Shown in pieces: positions 7,534 through 15,969 of a stretch of 43,183 nt of DNA. This DNA is from CAYTES01 sp964436935 (GTDB lineage: Bacteria > Patescibacteriota > Gracilibacteria > UBA1369 > UBA12473), in assembly GCA_964436935.1 (NCBI GenBank), contig CAYTES010000006.1, positions 1 through 43,183 on the forward strand. Direction: 5' to 3'. The notes beneath the pieces are model-generated. The model was not told the origin of the DNA. It made no database searches and saw only the letters and a program-made list of their open reading frames with translations. Each line of letters opens with the position of its first letter. Positions within the stretch are counted from its first letter, which is position 1. A program made the position numbers and the translations under genes.

Positions 7534-8133
7534 TTAATGTTTGAGTCGGTTTTTTTCAACTAAAATGAGTACTTTTTGCTCTAATTCCGCTCTGCCTCCT
7601 TCATTGGGGAAAATAACCCAGGCGTCTTGCCTTGGATCCACCTGCTGCCGGCTAATAATGTCGAGCTCATCGGAGCTCAATCCCCGCTCCTTCACCCTTT
7701 CCTTTCTCACAGTTTCCGACGCTTCGATCACCCATAATTCATCGATGAATTTTCCGAAAAGGCGCGCATCGTAAATTTGGATCTCCAACGCCACCATGCC
7801 CCTCACTACAGCCCGCAGCTTTCGCTGAAGCATTTCAGCCACCAATGGATGAATCATCCGATTGAGGATCTGCCACTTTTTCGGGCTCTTGACCAAAGTT
7901 TTGAGCATTTTTTTCCGACTCACTCTCCCCTCTTTGGTGAGATAGGTTTCTCCAAAGAAAGTTTGAATTTTCTTTGTTCCCATCCCTTCCGGCTCATACA
8001 AGTCATAAACCAGTTGATCACAATCAATACGAGTGGCTCCTTTTTCTTCTAAAAATCGTGCCACCGTGCTTTTTCCCGAACCTATTTTCCCGGTGATGCC
8101 AATGATATGAAGCTGAGGGAAAAGATTGGTCAT
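7534..8133 (-). CDS. coaE: Dephospho-CoA kinase
   Basis: The last step of coenzyme A synthesis: ATP-dependent phosphorylation of the 3'-hydroxyl of dephospho-CoA. The 199-residue length is usual. The P-loop GKIGSGKS sits at residues 15-22, preceded by IIGITG. Next come RIDCDQLVYDLYEPE (the Asp-containing substrate segment) and a lid-region R[KR]ERVKERG. The start ATG overlaps the stop of the preceding 135-residue gene by 4 nt (ATGA), so translation is likely coupled. No other CoA genes are visible in the window. Confidence 0.92.
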   Translation of the reverse strand: MTNLFPQLHIIGITGKIGSGKSTVARFLEEKGATRIDCDQLVYDLYEPEGMGTKKIQTFFGETYLTKEGRVSRKKMLKTLVKSPKKWQILNRMIHPLVAEMLQRKLRAVVRGMVALEIQIYDARLFGKFIDELWVIEASETVRKERVKERGLSSDELDIISRQQVDPRQDAWVIFPNEGGRAELEQKVLILVEKNRLKH

Positions 8134-8537
8134 TCGAGCGGTATACCTAAATCATTCATCGCCTGCCTAAACTGCTTGAGTGCGGTGATCGCCTCTTCCT
8201 TTGAAGGGTTGCAATCCATTTCGTGCGCAATGCGATTGCGAAGCTTGTGCGCCTGCCACAATCCCTGACTATTGGTAAAAAGGGGTGCAGCTTTTTTGAG
8301 TTTTTCTCCCAGTGTCCCTTGAAATCCTTTGAGTTTAAGAACTTGATCGAGCAGCTTATCTCCTTCGACAACCGCCGCCTTGGGATGAATCTGAACTTCC
8401 TGTCGGATATTGGCCCAATGCTCTCGAATTTTAGCTTCGTCTCTGGGGTTTATTTTATTACGTTTTGAGTTTACCCATAAAATTAAGCCTATAAAAATAA
8501 GCACTCCTACGATCGCGATGGTGATGACAATTTCCAT
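8130..8537 (-). CDS. Membrane-anchored protein with an RNRIAH (HEPN-like) motif
   Basis: 135 residues: one N-terminal membrane helix (about 3-23), a basic stop-transfer segment, then a soluble helical domain. Near the C-terminus is LWQAHKLRNRIAHEMD. The R-x4-H spacing in RNRIAH matches the loose HEPN-domain motif, and the helical context fits, but the motif is short and the family is common in Patescibacteria without known activity. The gene sits 2 nt after the PH-domain gene and overlaps coaE by 4 nt, so it is an internal member of a four-gene operon. Nuclease function should not be assumed. Confidence 0.65.
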   Translation of the reverse strand: MEIVITIAIVGVLIFIGLILWVNSKRNKINPRDEAKIREHWANIRQEVQIHPKAAVVEGDKLLDQVLKLKGFQGTLGEKLKKAAPLFTNSQGLWQAHKLRNRIAHEMDCNPSKEEAITALKQFRQAMNDLGIPLE

Positions 8538-8539
8538 TT

Positions 8540-9106
8540 TTAATTGAAGTTAGAGTAGTCTTGCATCATGTTGGTGAGCAGATCTTTTAAAGTTTTGTGG
8601 TCTCTAAAGCTTTTGTTACGAAGGAATTCATTTTGCGCATTTAAAATTTCGCGTTCAGCATTTTTAGGAGTGATTACTTTCTCAAGGGCCACGACGGTTC
8701 CCGAACCGATCCTTTCGATGGTGATATTCCCATAATTCAAAATGGTGGCAAAAAATCCGTTTACCTCATAAGAAATACCTTCGATGGTATGATACTCGAT
8801 ACGAGTGGAAGAACGGGTAAAAACCCCTTCCCATTGAATATCGATGACGCTTTGATTCGTGATCAAAAAGCAGTCATAATACCAATCCAAAAGCATGAGG
8901 ATCATTTTCGCGATTCCAAACACAGCCCATACCGCCCATAGATACCATAACGGAGGCATCAAGGTATAAAAAAGGTAAGGCAATAAAAATCCCCAGAAAG
9001 CATTCTTGATGAACTCACTATAAATAGTAATCGGATGGATATGGGCCACGTACAGGATTTTTTCTCCCGGATTCAAATAGGACCGATAAAAAATCCCTTC
9101 GAGCAT
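8540..9106 (-). CDS. PH-domain (bPH2/DUF304-like) membrane protein
   Basis: 188 residues. The N-terminal part has LNPGEKILYVAHIHPI, typical of bacterial PH-like YdbS/DUF304 proteins. Two membrane helices follow at about 33-50 and 53-73, then DWYYDCFLITNQSVIDIQWEGVF, with TRI.Y..I.GI.YE, and a strand block ending TIERIGSGTVV. This order (two helices, then the DxxxITNxRVI segment and PH-like sheet) is characteristic. The role is unknown; relatives sit at the membrane. First gene of the operon leading to coaE and the S-layer protein. TACTAT 6 nt before the ATG, with TTTACA 17 nt upstream of it, suggests a leaderless transcript. Confidence 0.8.
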   Translation of the reverse strand: MLEGIFYRSYLNPGEKILYVAHIHPITIYSEFIKNAFWGFLLPYLFYTLMPPLWYLWAVWAVFGIAKMILMLLDWYYDCFLITNQSVIDIQWEGVFTRSSTRIEYHTIEGISYEVNGFFATILNYGNITIERIGSGTVVALEKVITPKNAEREILNAQNEFLRNKSFRDHKTLKDLLTNMMQDYSNFN

Positions 9107-9112
9107 ATGGAG

Positions 9113-9141
9113 ATAGTAATCTGATTTTAAACGCTTGTAAA
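9113..9141 (-). promoter_or_regulatory. Promoter of the PH-domain/coaE operon
   Basis: TTTACA, 17-nt spacer, TACTAT, then 6 nt to the ATG at 9106 (minus strand). Good -35 and modest -10, again leaderless. Confidence 0.5.
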
Positions 9142-9198
9142 TTGAATCAATCCACTCCGATACCTTAAAGGATCAGGCTGGTCATTTCAAAAAATTTA

Positions 9199-9207
9199 TG
9201 CTATCGT
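9199..9207 (+). promoter_or_regulatory. Extended -10 of lepB
   Basis: TGC TATCGT. Transcription would start near 9214, which excludes a GTG at 9206 as the lepB start and supports the ATG at 9239. Confidence 0.45.
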
Positions 9208-9238
9208 GCCCCCACATTTTTTGAAATTTTTTGATTGT

Positions 9239-9880
9239 ATGAAATCTTCTTCCCGGAAAATACTGCTTTTTCTTGCCGATATTTTATTGAACGGCTTTGC
9301 AATTTTATTTTTAGTAGTTGTATTACGTTTTTACGTTATTGCGCCTTTTCAGGTCCACGGGCCTTCGATGTGTGATGCCTTCAACAATTTTGAAGGGCAA
9401 TGCATCCGAGGAAATGGAGAATACATCATGATTTACAAGTTCGGGTACCAGAATATTTTAGGGTGGCAGGTGGGATTGCCGCAGCGGGGAGAAGTACTGG
9501 TTTTTCATCCCCCCGGAACCGAAAGTGCCGATTTTTTCATTAAACGAGTGATCGGTTTACCCGGAGATACAGTCGAATTACGTGAGGGGTATGTTTATGT
9601 GAATGATGAAAAATTGGACGAGGCGACTTACCTAAACCAAGTGAATTTGGGCCATACAGAAGGGCAGTCTACAAACAATGTATTTGTTGTTCCCGAAGGA
9701 AACTATTTTGTACTGGGAGACAATCGACGGGCAAGTAGCGACTCAAGACGATGTTTTGAACCTTCAGGATGCAGCACCTATACCACTCCTTTTATTACCT
9801 TAGATGAAATCCAAGGAAAAGCGGTGGTTGTTTTTTGGCCGATCAATCGTATCCGTGTCGTTCCAGACGTCAGCTATTAA
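9239..9880 (+). CDS. lepB: Type I signal peptidase
   Basis: Membrane serine protease that cleaves signal peptides from secreted precursors. From the ATG at 9239 the product is 213 residues: one membrane helix (about 8-33), then the catalytic Ser43 in HGPSMCDAF, and the general-base Lys102 in FFIKRVIGLPGD. Later comes the family box VPEGNYFVLGDNR..SSDSR. A GTG 33 nt upstream is in frame but lies inside the -10 box, so it was rejected. It is divergent from the PH-domain operon. Its own substrates in this window would include the S-layer protein. Confidence 0.93.
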   Translation: MKSSSRKILLFLADILLNGFAILFLVVVLRFYVIAPFQVHGPSMCDAFNNFEGQCIRGNGEYIMIYKFGYQNILGWQVGLPQRGEVLVFHPPGTESADFFIKRVIGLPGDTVELREGYVYVNDEKLDEATYLNQVNLGHTEGQSTNNVFVVPEGNYFVLGDNRRASSDSRRCFEPSGCSTYTTPFITLDEIQGKAVVVFWPINRIRVVPDVSY

Positions 9881-9928
9881 AACGCTCAACCCACGAGTAC
9901 TCCGGGGTTTAAACTTCTATTTTCTAAT

Positions 9929-10363
9929 CTATCCATTACGACTGGTAATGAGCATTTCAAATAACAGAGCGATGGCAATGATCAAGAGTCCATTCCACCA
10001 CTTGAGAACCCCCAAAATAAGCAAGCCCAAACAAACAAGTGTGGATAAACTGAGTAAAAGTCCTTGGCGTAAAGACACCGTGAGATGATGGTAGGAAATT
10101 TCATTATCCCCCAACCAGCGACGAAGGCCAAATCCCAGCAACGTGAATGTTCCGATGAGTGCGAAAAAAAGACTCACAAAAAATAAGCTTAGTGCAATTC
10201 CTGTTTTTTCATAAGGATCAAGCCTAAGAATAGCCATTGTCCAGGCCGCCCAACTGAATAGAGAAGCCAGTGCGATTGTCAAAAGATACTGACGATAAGA
10301 CTGGTCTAATTTTTGCGGTGGAACCGATTCCTTTTTTTCCTTATTTTTAGTATTCCAACGCAT
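9929..10363 (-). CDS. Four-helix membrane protein of unknown function
   Basis: 144 residues: a charged N-terminus rich in Lys and Glu, then four hydrophobic segments at about 27-47, 57-80, 98-116 and 120-138, with short polar loops. No catalytic or family motif is recognised. It converges with lepB (48-nt gap) and follows the 279-residue membrane-protein gene on the same strand by 27 nt, so the two probably form an operon. Small multi-span proteins like this are common and uncharacterised in Patescibacteria. Confidence 0.6.
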   Translation of the reverse strand: MRWNTKNKEKKESVPPQKLDQSYRQYLLTIALASLFSWAAWTMAILRLDPYEKTGIALSLFFVSLFFALIGTFTLLGFGLRRWLGDNEISYHHLTVSLRQGLLLSLSTLVCLGLLILGVLKWWNGLLIIAIALLFEMLITSRNG

Positions 10364-10390
10364 GAAGAAGTAAATTTATTTTTATGAATA

Positions 10391-11218
10391 CTATTGATGC
10401 CCCTGCGATTCAACCTTTTTCAAAATAAAATAATCCACAAAGCCAAAGAGCCCGATTGAAGTAAGGATGACTCCATAAAAGAAAATCCCATCGCTAACAG
10501 GTTTAATGAACTGCTGAATCAGTTCCGTGTCGAGATCCGGCCATTGTTGTGCCATGGCATGAAGGGTATAGGCGAGCGGAAGCAAAGGGATTCCGCTAAA
10601 AACCAGGGTGGTCGCCATCCAAACAAATGCCTTTGAAAAAGGCTTCCATTGAACCAAGAAAAGCAAAACGATCAGGACAATCATTCCCGCAACAAAAATA
10701 ATTTTCCCTTCCGACTGATTCACCGACAAGATTTGAACCGTGACTTGGAGCTCGGGAGAAAGATTCTCAAATGGAATTTCAATTTCACTGGCCAGGTAAT
10801 CCAGTTGATCCGGGTTTATATACAAAAGAGCTTTCGGATTTTCTTCCACATAGATTCTAATGTTTTTTTTAATGGCTTCATTCGAAATGACGATGGTTTC
10901 CGGTAAAGGATTTTGCTCCAGTTGATCAAAAGCACTTTCAGCCATTGTTTTGAGCGTACTCGCCGGAATAACGACTTCCACCATTTCAAGCACTTCCTGA
11001 TGAGAAAGGGCCTGATTCAATTCTGGATTTTTCTCTTCTATGCCCTTAGCAATTTCGTCCATAATTTGAGGATAAAGGCTTTCCCTAAAAAATTCGCTTC
11101 CATAAAAATCTCGATTCAAATAGGTGTCACTCAAGGACAATGCCATCACTCCGATAAGAGAAAAATTAATGATGGCAAGGCTCAGAAACGCAGCAATGAT
11201 TTTTCGTAGAACTTTCAT
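10391..11218 (-). CDS. Membrane protein with an extracytoplasmic central domain, unknown function
   Basis: From the ATG at 11218 the product is 275 residues. There is an N-terminal helix (about 5-28), a 150-residue polar domain expected outside the membrane (EFFRESLYPQIMDEIAKG, NPELNQALSHQEV...), then three C-terminal helices (LVLI-rich at about 175-193, 200-222 and 245-265). The topology, one helix, a large outer domain and a C-terminal helix bundle, is clear but the family is not recognised. An ATG four codons earlier exists, but TATGCT lies exactly 7 nt before the 11218 ATG, so I prefer the shorter start. Its promoter overlaps that of divergent fmt. Confidence 0.6.
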   Translation of the reverse strand: MKVLRKIIAAFLSLAIINFSLIGVMALSLSDTYLNRDFYGSEFFRESLYPQIMDEIAKGIEEKNPELNQALSHQEVLEMVEVVIPASTLKTMAESAFDQLEQNPLPETIVISNEAIKKNIRIYVEENPKALLYINPDQLDYLASEIEIPFENLSPELQVTVQILSVNQSEGKIIFVAGMIVLIVLLFLVQWKPFSKAFVWMATTLVFSGIPLLPLAYTLHAMAQQWPDLDTELIQQFIKPVSDGIFFYGVILTSIGLFGFVDYFILKKVESQGHQ

Positions 11219-11225
11219 AGGCCAT

Positions 11226-11257
11226 AGCATACAATGAGTGGGGTCATTCTATCTAAT
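11226..11257. promoter_or_regulatory. Back-to-back promoters of fmt and the 275-aa membrane protein
   Basis: TCTAAT on the plus strand (11252-11257, 9 nt before the fmt ATG) and TATGCT on the minus strand (11231 to 11226, 7 nt before the membrane-protein ATG). The two start codons are only 48 nt apart, so the -35 regions must overlap. Confidence 0.4.
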
Positions 11258-11266
11258 TTTTCAGCT

Positions 11267-12235
11267 ATGCCCAAATCAAAAATTACTTCAAACTTAGTGA
11301 CCAATAAACTGAGGGGCGTGCGTATCTCACTCTTCTTTATGGGAAGCGACGAATTTGCTCGCGTGATCTTGGAACGTCTTCAATCGGATTCTTTATTTGA
11401 AATTTTGGGCGTGGTGGTTCCCCCCGATGCACCGGTAGGTCGTCGTGCGGTTTTAACGCCATGTCCGGTGAAACAGTTTGGACTTAATGTGGGATTATCA
11501 ATTTTCGAGGATCCAGAAAGTCTTAAAGGACGTGAAATGGATTTTTTGGTGGTGGCTTCCTATGGACGAATTTTAAAGCGTCCCATTCTGGAACTGCCTC
11601 GCTATGTGGCCTTGAATGTCCATCCTTCTTTGCTTCCACTTTATCGAGGGGCTTCACCCATCCAATCGGCTTTATTGAACGGGGAGGTGGTGAGTGGCGT
11701 AACCATCATGCAAATGATTTCGCGTATGGATGCCGGTCCGATTTATGCTTTTTCCGAGGTGGCAATCCGCACGGATCACAACGCTGAAAATTTACGCACA
11801 GAGATGGCGCGATGCGGCGCTGAACTTCTGGCACAAACGATTCCGGGCATTTTTGAAGGAAGTATCGAATCAAAGAATCAGAATGAGAATCAAGCCACCT
11901 ATTGTACCAAAATGGACCGTTTGAGTGGTGAAATCGATTGGAATCACGATTCGGCGATTGAAGTGGAGCGAAAATGGAAAGCCTATTTTGCTTGGCCCGG
12001 GATATACACGACTTTTAAAGGGAAACGATTGAAGTTGCTTTCGGGTCACTCCGGAGGCGGAGATGAAAACGGGCAAGCGGGAAAAGTGATGAGACTTTCG
12101 GAAGGCTCTATAGGAATTCAGACGAGAAAGGGAATTCTTATCCTAAAAGAGGTTCAGATGGAAGGAAAATCTCCTATTTCCGTGCAAGAATTTGTGCGAG
12201 GGCAACCTGATTTTATAGGGTCAATTTTGACATAG
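11267..12235 (+). CDS. fmt: Methionyl-tRNA formyltransferase
   Basis: Transfers a formyl group from 10-formyl-tetrahydrofolate to Met-tRNA(fMet). Seen: FFMGSDEFARVILERL (family: FMGTPEFA), the active-site block LNVHPSLLPLYRGASPIQ, GVTIMQMISRMDAGPIY, and a C-terminal OB-like domain with the WKAYFAWPGIYT motif. The 322-residue length is normal. The start is uncertain: the ATG at 11267 gives about 17 residues before the usual beginning, a GTG at 11318 would give VRISLFFMG, and an ATG at 11234 lies upstream of the -10 box and is unlikely. Its presence shows initiation with formyl-methionine, in keeping with leaderless mRNAs. It converges with the O-antigen ligase gene. Confidence 0.93.
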   Translation: MPKSKITSNLVTNKLRGVRISLFFMGSDEFARVILERLQSDSLFEILGVVVPPDAPVGRRAVLTPCPVKQFGLNVGLSIFEDPESLKGREMDFLVVASYGRILKRPILELPRYVALNVHPSLLPLYRGASPIQSALLNGEVVSGVTIMQMISRMDAGPIYAFSEVAIRTDHNAENLRTEMARCGAELLAQTIPGIFEGSIESKNQNENQATYCTKMDRLSGEIDWNHDSAIEVERKWKAYFAWPGIYTTFKGKRLKLLSGHSGGGDENGQAGKVMRLSEGSIGIQTRKGILILKEVQMEGKSPISVQEFVRGQPDFIGSILT

Positions 12236-12251
12236 ATTACTGGATGAACAG

Positions 12252-13445
12252 CTACTTAGCCTCCGATTGAGCAAAAACAAAAGCCGTAAGCAGTAGGCCC
12301 TGATAAGAGCTGAATAGATAGTGATCGAATAGACCAAGAGTCAGAAGGGCGCTCATCAATGTCATCGAACAAGGCTGCCATTTTTTATTGTTCAAGAGGA
12401 GTCCCCCTCCTAACATGATAAAAATCAAAGGAAGAATCCCCCACTCATTCGCAATCAATAGAAAAATGTTATGGACAGGCTGAAACTGCCACGGTTGAAG
12501 CTTGGTGGCTGTAAATTCTTGCATCCGCTCGGTGAATTGATTGATCCCCACTCCTTCCGGATGCTCCCACAACATAGTGAGGCTAATGTGCGTGTACAAG
12601 ATCCGTTCGTGAACAAATTCATATTTAGATAGATGCCCCCAGCTTAACATGCCTACGCCCAAAAAAAGGACGAGCAATACACTTGCAAGAATGGGTTTAA
12701 TTTTTCGGACAACGACCATACTGGTTAAAAAGGCCATGAATGCCCCCTTGGAAAGGGTAAATAAACCGCCGAGTGCAAATACAAGTTGGATAGTTTTTCT
12801 TAAAAATCTTTTTTTGAAGGATGTGGAGTCCTCCATCAACATCAAAAAGCCGATGAGAATGTAGCCCGCCAAGATATTGGGATGAGGAAAGGTTCCATAA
12901 CCACGTAGCAATGTGCTTTGCCCCAAGTGAATTTTAGCCACTCCCGGTAGCGTATTGGTCAGCCACGGCTCTCCCAAAAAATTCAATCCAAGCGAGTGAT
13001 TAAGCCCAACTTGAGCCATTGCCAGCACGCCTTGAACCACCAGGGTGCTATAAAATATTTTTCGTGCGACTTTCTGAGGAAGGATACGGGCTGAAAGTAA
13101 TTTTACAAAAATCAATGCAGTCAGAAAATGAACTAGTCCTGCCAGGGAAGTCAAAGCATTGAGTGACACCAACAGTGAATTTATCCCTACCATTCCCAGT
13201 AAGCCAAGGGCACAAAGTTCATTCAAAGTAAAACGGACTCGAGTGAGCTTATTTTGAAAACGGAGGTCAATAAGCCACAAAAGAAATGTCATCCAAATCA
13301 ATAATTCACTTCCGTAGAGTGAAATCGAACGATAGGGATTGAAGGTTTCAGCATGGGTAAATGGATTTTGCCACACCAAAAAGGAAATACTGAAAGATAA
13401 ACTTAAGATGGAAAATGCTAACCCCCACTCCACGAGTCGTTTCAT
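12252..13445 (-). CDS. O-antigen ligase/polymerase family (Wzy_C/WaaL-like) membrane protein
   Basis: 397 residues with about ten hydrophobic helices. Diagnostic text: RGYGTFPHPNILAGYILIGF before the large loop, FTLSKGAFMAFLTS, then HPEGVGINQF and the periplasmic-loop motif QPVHNIFLLIANEWG, which carries the conserved His of this superfamily. These enzymes join or polymerise undecaprenyl-linked glycans on the outer face of the membrane. It is last in a run with the family 2 glycosyltransferase and a sugar-binding lipoprotein (12-nt gap), which supports a surface-glycan role. Whether it acts as ligase, polymerase or protein O-glycosyltransferase cannot be told. Confidence 0.8.
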   Translation of the reverse strand: MKRLVEWGLAFSILSLSFSISFLVWQNPFTHAETFNPYRSISLYGSELLIWMTFLLWLIDLRFQNKLTRVRFTLNELCALGLLGMVGINSLLVSLNALTSLAGLVHFLTALIFVKLLSARILPQKVARKIFYSTLVVQGVLAMAQVGLNHSLGLNFLGEPWLTNTLPGVAKIHLGQSTLLRGYGTFPHPNILAGYILIGFLMLMEDSTSFKKRFLRKTIQLVFALGGLFTLSKGAFMAFLTSMVVVRKIKPILASVLLVLFLGVGMLSWGHLSKYEFVHERILYTHISLTMLWEHPEGVGINQFTERMQEFTATKLQPWQFQPVHNIFLLIANEWGILPLIFIMLGGGLLLNNKKWQPCSMTLMSALLTLGLFDHYLFSSYQGLLLTAFVFAQSEAK

Positions 13446-13456
13446 TCCAAAGGAAC

Positions 13457-14890
13457 TTAATTGGTATTGCCTTCAGTGGGAAGAATCGTGATGGGGAATA
13501 ATCCTCCTTTGGGGATTAGAGCACTTATTTCCTCTTGAGCAACCATTAAAACTTCTTTGGCATCTTTTGTGGCGAGCACCGCATCAATCACTTTTTTAAA
13601 AATCTCATCGTAAGCTTCATCATCCGCCATAGGCAAACTCTCGGCAAAACCGATTTGATCGGCAAATACACCGTAAATAGGATCTTCCTTTTGATCGTCG
13701 ATCATGTCACGACGGCTCGTGGGACGATGGGTTTGTTCATTGTAATATTGAAGATTTTCTTTACTCACCAAAAAACTCAAAAACTCCCACGCTTCTTTGG
13801 AATGCTCAGAGGTTCGTGAAACCGTTTCTGCAAAATAACTTCCGTAGGTGTCTCGCTTTTCCGTGCTGGTTTTTGGATCTTCGAGTTGGGGAATGGGAGC
13901 AATTTTAACGCTATTTGCGCTAATGGTTTTTTCTCCCTTTTTTTCCAACTGCTGGATTTGATCCAAAATCTGTTGATACATGTGGGAGTAACCAATAATC
14001 ATCGCCACTTTTCCACGGGCAAAGGTCTTGAGTTCTTTCTCGTCACTGTCCGCTTTGGAAAGGGAAGCATTCCAGGTGTAATATTTGCTGCTGGGAAGAG
14101 CGAAGGAACTATAAAATTGCAAGGCATCGACTCCCGGATTTTCGATTCCATCCGTACTTGCTCCCTGATTTTCAGCAAAAGTAGCTTCGGAGTATTTGCT
14201 GTCATAAAAATGGGCTCCAAATTGAATCATAAGGAGATACAATATATCCACCGTACGTAAAACGTTATCTGAACGGCCCATGGCAATTCCGGCTCGTTCA
14301 AAACGCTCAAAGCTATTGTCGGCTTTGGTGAGTTTGAAAACATCTTCTTGAAGTTCGGACCAGGTACTGGCAGGCTTCCCACGAGACGGAACCGCGTCTT
14401 CAAATTGATCTTGATTATAGTAAAGCGCCAGGGTATCGATGTAAAGAGGCAGACCATAAATTTGATTCACACCCGAATCATCCGGAAGAATCAAATCTTT
14501 TGAGGCAATATTAACAAAGACATTCTTAAAATCATCAACCGAAATCAAGTCACTGGGAACCGGACTGAGCTTTTTTCGATGTTGCACAAACCATGTATTT
14601 TGCATCGAAAATAAATCGGGGCCTTGGCCTTCGGCAAGTTCATTGATGATAAGATTCAAGTATTTATCCGCATCCGTGAATTTCTTATAATTGATGGTAA
14701 TATTTTTGTGCTCCGATTCATATTGTCGAATCAACGGCTCGAAAATATCTTCCCCATCAAAAAGACGGTAGTACGTGAGCTCAATTTTTTCCTCCGTAGC
14801 GGCGGTTGTGGCTTCAGGCTGCTCTTTTTTGCAACCAGTGAATGACGCAAGGAGCGCAATGCCAACCAGGATGGCTAAGGCTTTTTTCAT
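13457..14890 (-). CDS. Extracellular solute-binding lipoprotein, family 1 (sugar ABC type)
   Basis: From the ATG at 14890 the product is 477 residues: a lipoprotein signal MKKALAILVGIALLASFTGC with Cys20 as the lipidation site, then ELTYYRLFDGEDIFEPLI, typical of family 1 binding proteins, followed by NITINYKKF, GQGPDLF, YGLPLYIDTLALYYNQDQF, and GKVAMIIGYSHMY. It resembles MalE/UgpB-like proteins that deliver sugars to an ABC importer, but no permease or ATPase gene is nearby. An upstream in-frame ATG (14908) was rejected because TAAAAT sits exactly 7 nt before the 14890 ATG and the signal peptide starts cleanly there. It lies between the glycosyltransferase and the O-antigen ligase. Confidence 0.85.
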   Translation of the reverse strand: MKKALAILVGIALLASFTGCKKEQPEATTAATEEKIELTYYRLFDGEDIFEPLIRQYESEHKNITINYKKFTDADKYLNLIINELAEGQGPDLFSMQNTWFVQHRKKLSPVPSDLISVDDFKNVFVNIASKDLILPDDSGVNQIYGLPLYIDTLALYYNQDQFEDAVPSRGKPASTWSELQEDVFKLTKADNSFERFERAGIAMGRSDNVLRTVDILYLLMIQFGAHFYDSKYSEATFAENQGASTDGIENPGVDALQFYSSFALPSSKYYTWNASLSKADSDEKELKTFARGKVAMIIGYSHMYQQILDQIQQLEKKGEKTISANSVKIAPIPQLEDPKTSTEKRDTYGSYFAETVSRTSEHSKEAWEFLSFLVSKENLQYYNEQTHRPTSRRDMIDDQKEDPIYGVFADQIGFAESLPMADDEAYDEIFKKVIDAVLATKDAKEVLMVAQEEISALIPKGGLFPITILPTEGNTN

Positions 14891-14897
14891 GGGAGGG

Positions 14898-14903
14898 ATT
14901 TTA
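14898..14903 (-). promoter_or_regulatory. -10 box of the solute-binding lipoprotein gene
   Basis: TAAAAT on the minus strand, 7 nt before the chosen ATG, inside the operon. A second TATAAT occurs just upstream, at the end of the glycosyltransferase gene. Both could give an internal start of transcription. Confidence 0.4.
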
Positions 14904-14921
14904 GGCATTAGCTTTTATAAA

Positions 14922-15845
14922 TTATACCTGATTTATGCCTTTTAGAAAATGTTTTTTGGAAAGGGCATAGTAATAAAGGGCTTGGAGTTTTTTTTGAGTG
15001 AGTCGATTGAGTGTTTGGATCAGAAATAAGCTGAGCGGATTTGAAAGGAGATGAAAAATTAATTTTTTGCTTAGAGAGGGCACTTTGTGGAGTTCCGGAT
15101 GTTTTTTATCGATCAAATGAGCGGATTTTCCAATCATTTCCATTCGTCTTCCCAGGCTTTCTTCATCCATAGGGTGATAGTGATGTCCTATCGCATGATC
15201 ATTGTAGATTATTTTCAAGCCCCTTTCTTTTTCCAATCGGTAGCCAAGGTCAATATCTTCCCAACCGTATTTGCTAAAATTTTCATCAAATGGTTTTTCT
15301 CCCAGGAACTTTCTTTTTAAAGAAAGATTGGAGGTGTAGAAAAAATTATAATTCGGTTTTTCTCCTCGTTTGAGTTTTTCAAAGGCAAACTGGTGGCCTC
15401 CAAACTTTCCAAAAATAGAAGACCCATTCACCATCCATTGCATGAATTCATTCACCTCCAAGTCCGGATGCCAATCGATGAAGCCAAGTACGGCCACATT
15501 GTCTTGAGGATTTTTTGTGTGAATCTTCCAGTGCTCCTCCAATAAAGTTGGTATTCCGATGATGTCATCATTCAAGAAAATAACAATTTTGCCTTTTGCC
15601 TTTTTGAGTGCCTTATTTCGTGCAATTCCCTGTCCCGCATTAGGCTGAGTGAACCATTGTAAGTTTAGTTGAGACGATTCAAACTTTTTTAAAATATGTT
15701 CCGTTTTCTGTGTATCGTTGCTGCCATCATTGACCACAATTACTTCAAATTCATCTCGCTTAAGCGTTTGTTTTTCAAGGGCTTCCAGACACATCCCAAG
15801 AATGTCTGATCGATTGTGGGTAGGAATGATCGCACTGATTTTCAT
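14922..15845 (-). CDS. Family 2 glycosyltransferase
   Basis: 307 residues, GT-A fold. Seen: MKISAIIPTHNRSD at the start, VIVVNDGSNDT (nucleotide-binding Asp), GIARNKALKKAKGKIVIFLNDD (the metal-site region, NDD in place of DxD), and the C-terminal GWEDIDLGYRLEKERG block of galactosyltransferase-like members (acid/base Glu-Asp). The C-terminal 60 residues are basic with a hydrophobic stretch, suggesting membrane attachment. It heads a three-gene run with the binding lipoprotein and the O-antigen ligase. TATACT ends 7 nt before the ATG. Confidence 0.88.
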   Translation of the reverse strand: MKISAIIPTHNRSDILGMCLEALEKQTLKRDEFEVIVVNDGSNDTQKTEHILKKFESSQLNLQWFTQPNAGQGIARNKALKKAKGKIVIFLNDDIIGIPTLLEEHWKIHTKNPQDNVAVLGFIDWHPDLEVNEFMQWMVNGSSIFGKFGGHQFAFEKLKRGEKPNYNFFYTSNLSLKRKFLGEKPFDENFSKYGWEDIDLGYRLEKERGLKIIYNDHAIGHHYHPMDEESLGRRMEMIGKSAHLIDKKHPELHKVPSLSKKLIFHLLSNPLSLFLIQTLNRLTQKKLQALYYYALSKKHFLKGINQV

Positions 15846-15852
15846 AATATGA

Positions 15853-15858
15853 AGTATA
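15853..15858 (-). promoter_or_regulatory. -10 box of the glycosyltransferase operon, leaderless
   Basis: TATACT on the minus strand followed by 7 nt and the ATG at 15845. No good -35 hexamer is seen. Confidence 0.5.
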
Positions 15859-15941
15859 ACTCAAAATGTTATTTTTTCATGTTTGAATGACGAAAAAAGC
15901 ACCCGTCCCCACTATTTTTTATTGTACTAATGGCGTTGGCA

Positions 15942-15950
15942 TGCTATTTT
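15942..15950 (+). promoter_or_regulatory. Extended -10 of the 432-aa gene
   Basis: TGC TATTTT, about 19 nt before the ATG at 15970. The expected leader is near 13 nt and shows no Shine-Dalgarno sequence. Confidence 0.35.
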
Positions 15951-15969
15951 TCCTTTTTGAATTTATTCT

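Noticed and set aside
9206..9238. GTG start extending lepB by 11 codons
   Set aside because: The GTG lies inside the TATCGT -10 box, and the ATG at 9239 starts the normal basic-plus-hydrophobic N-terminus.
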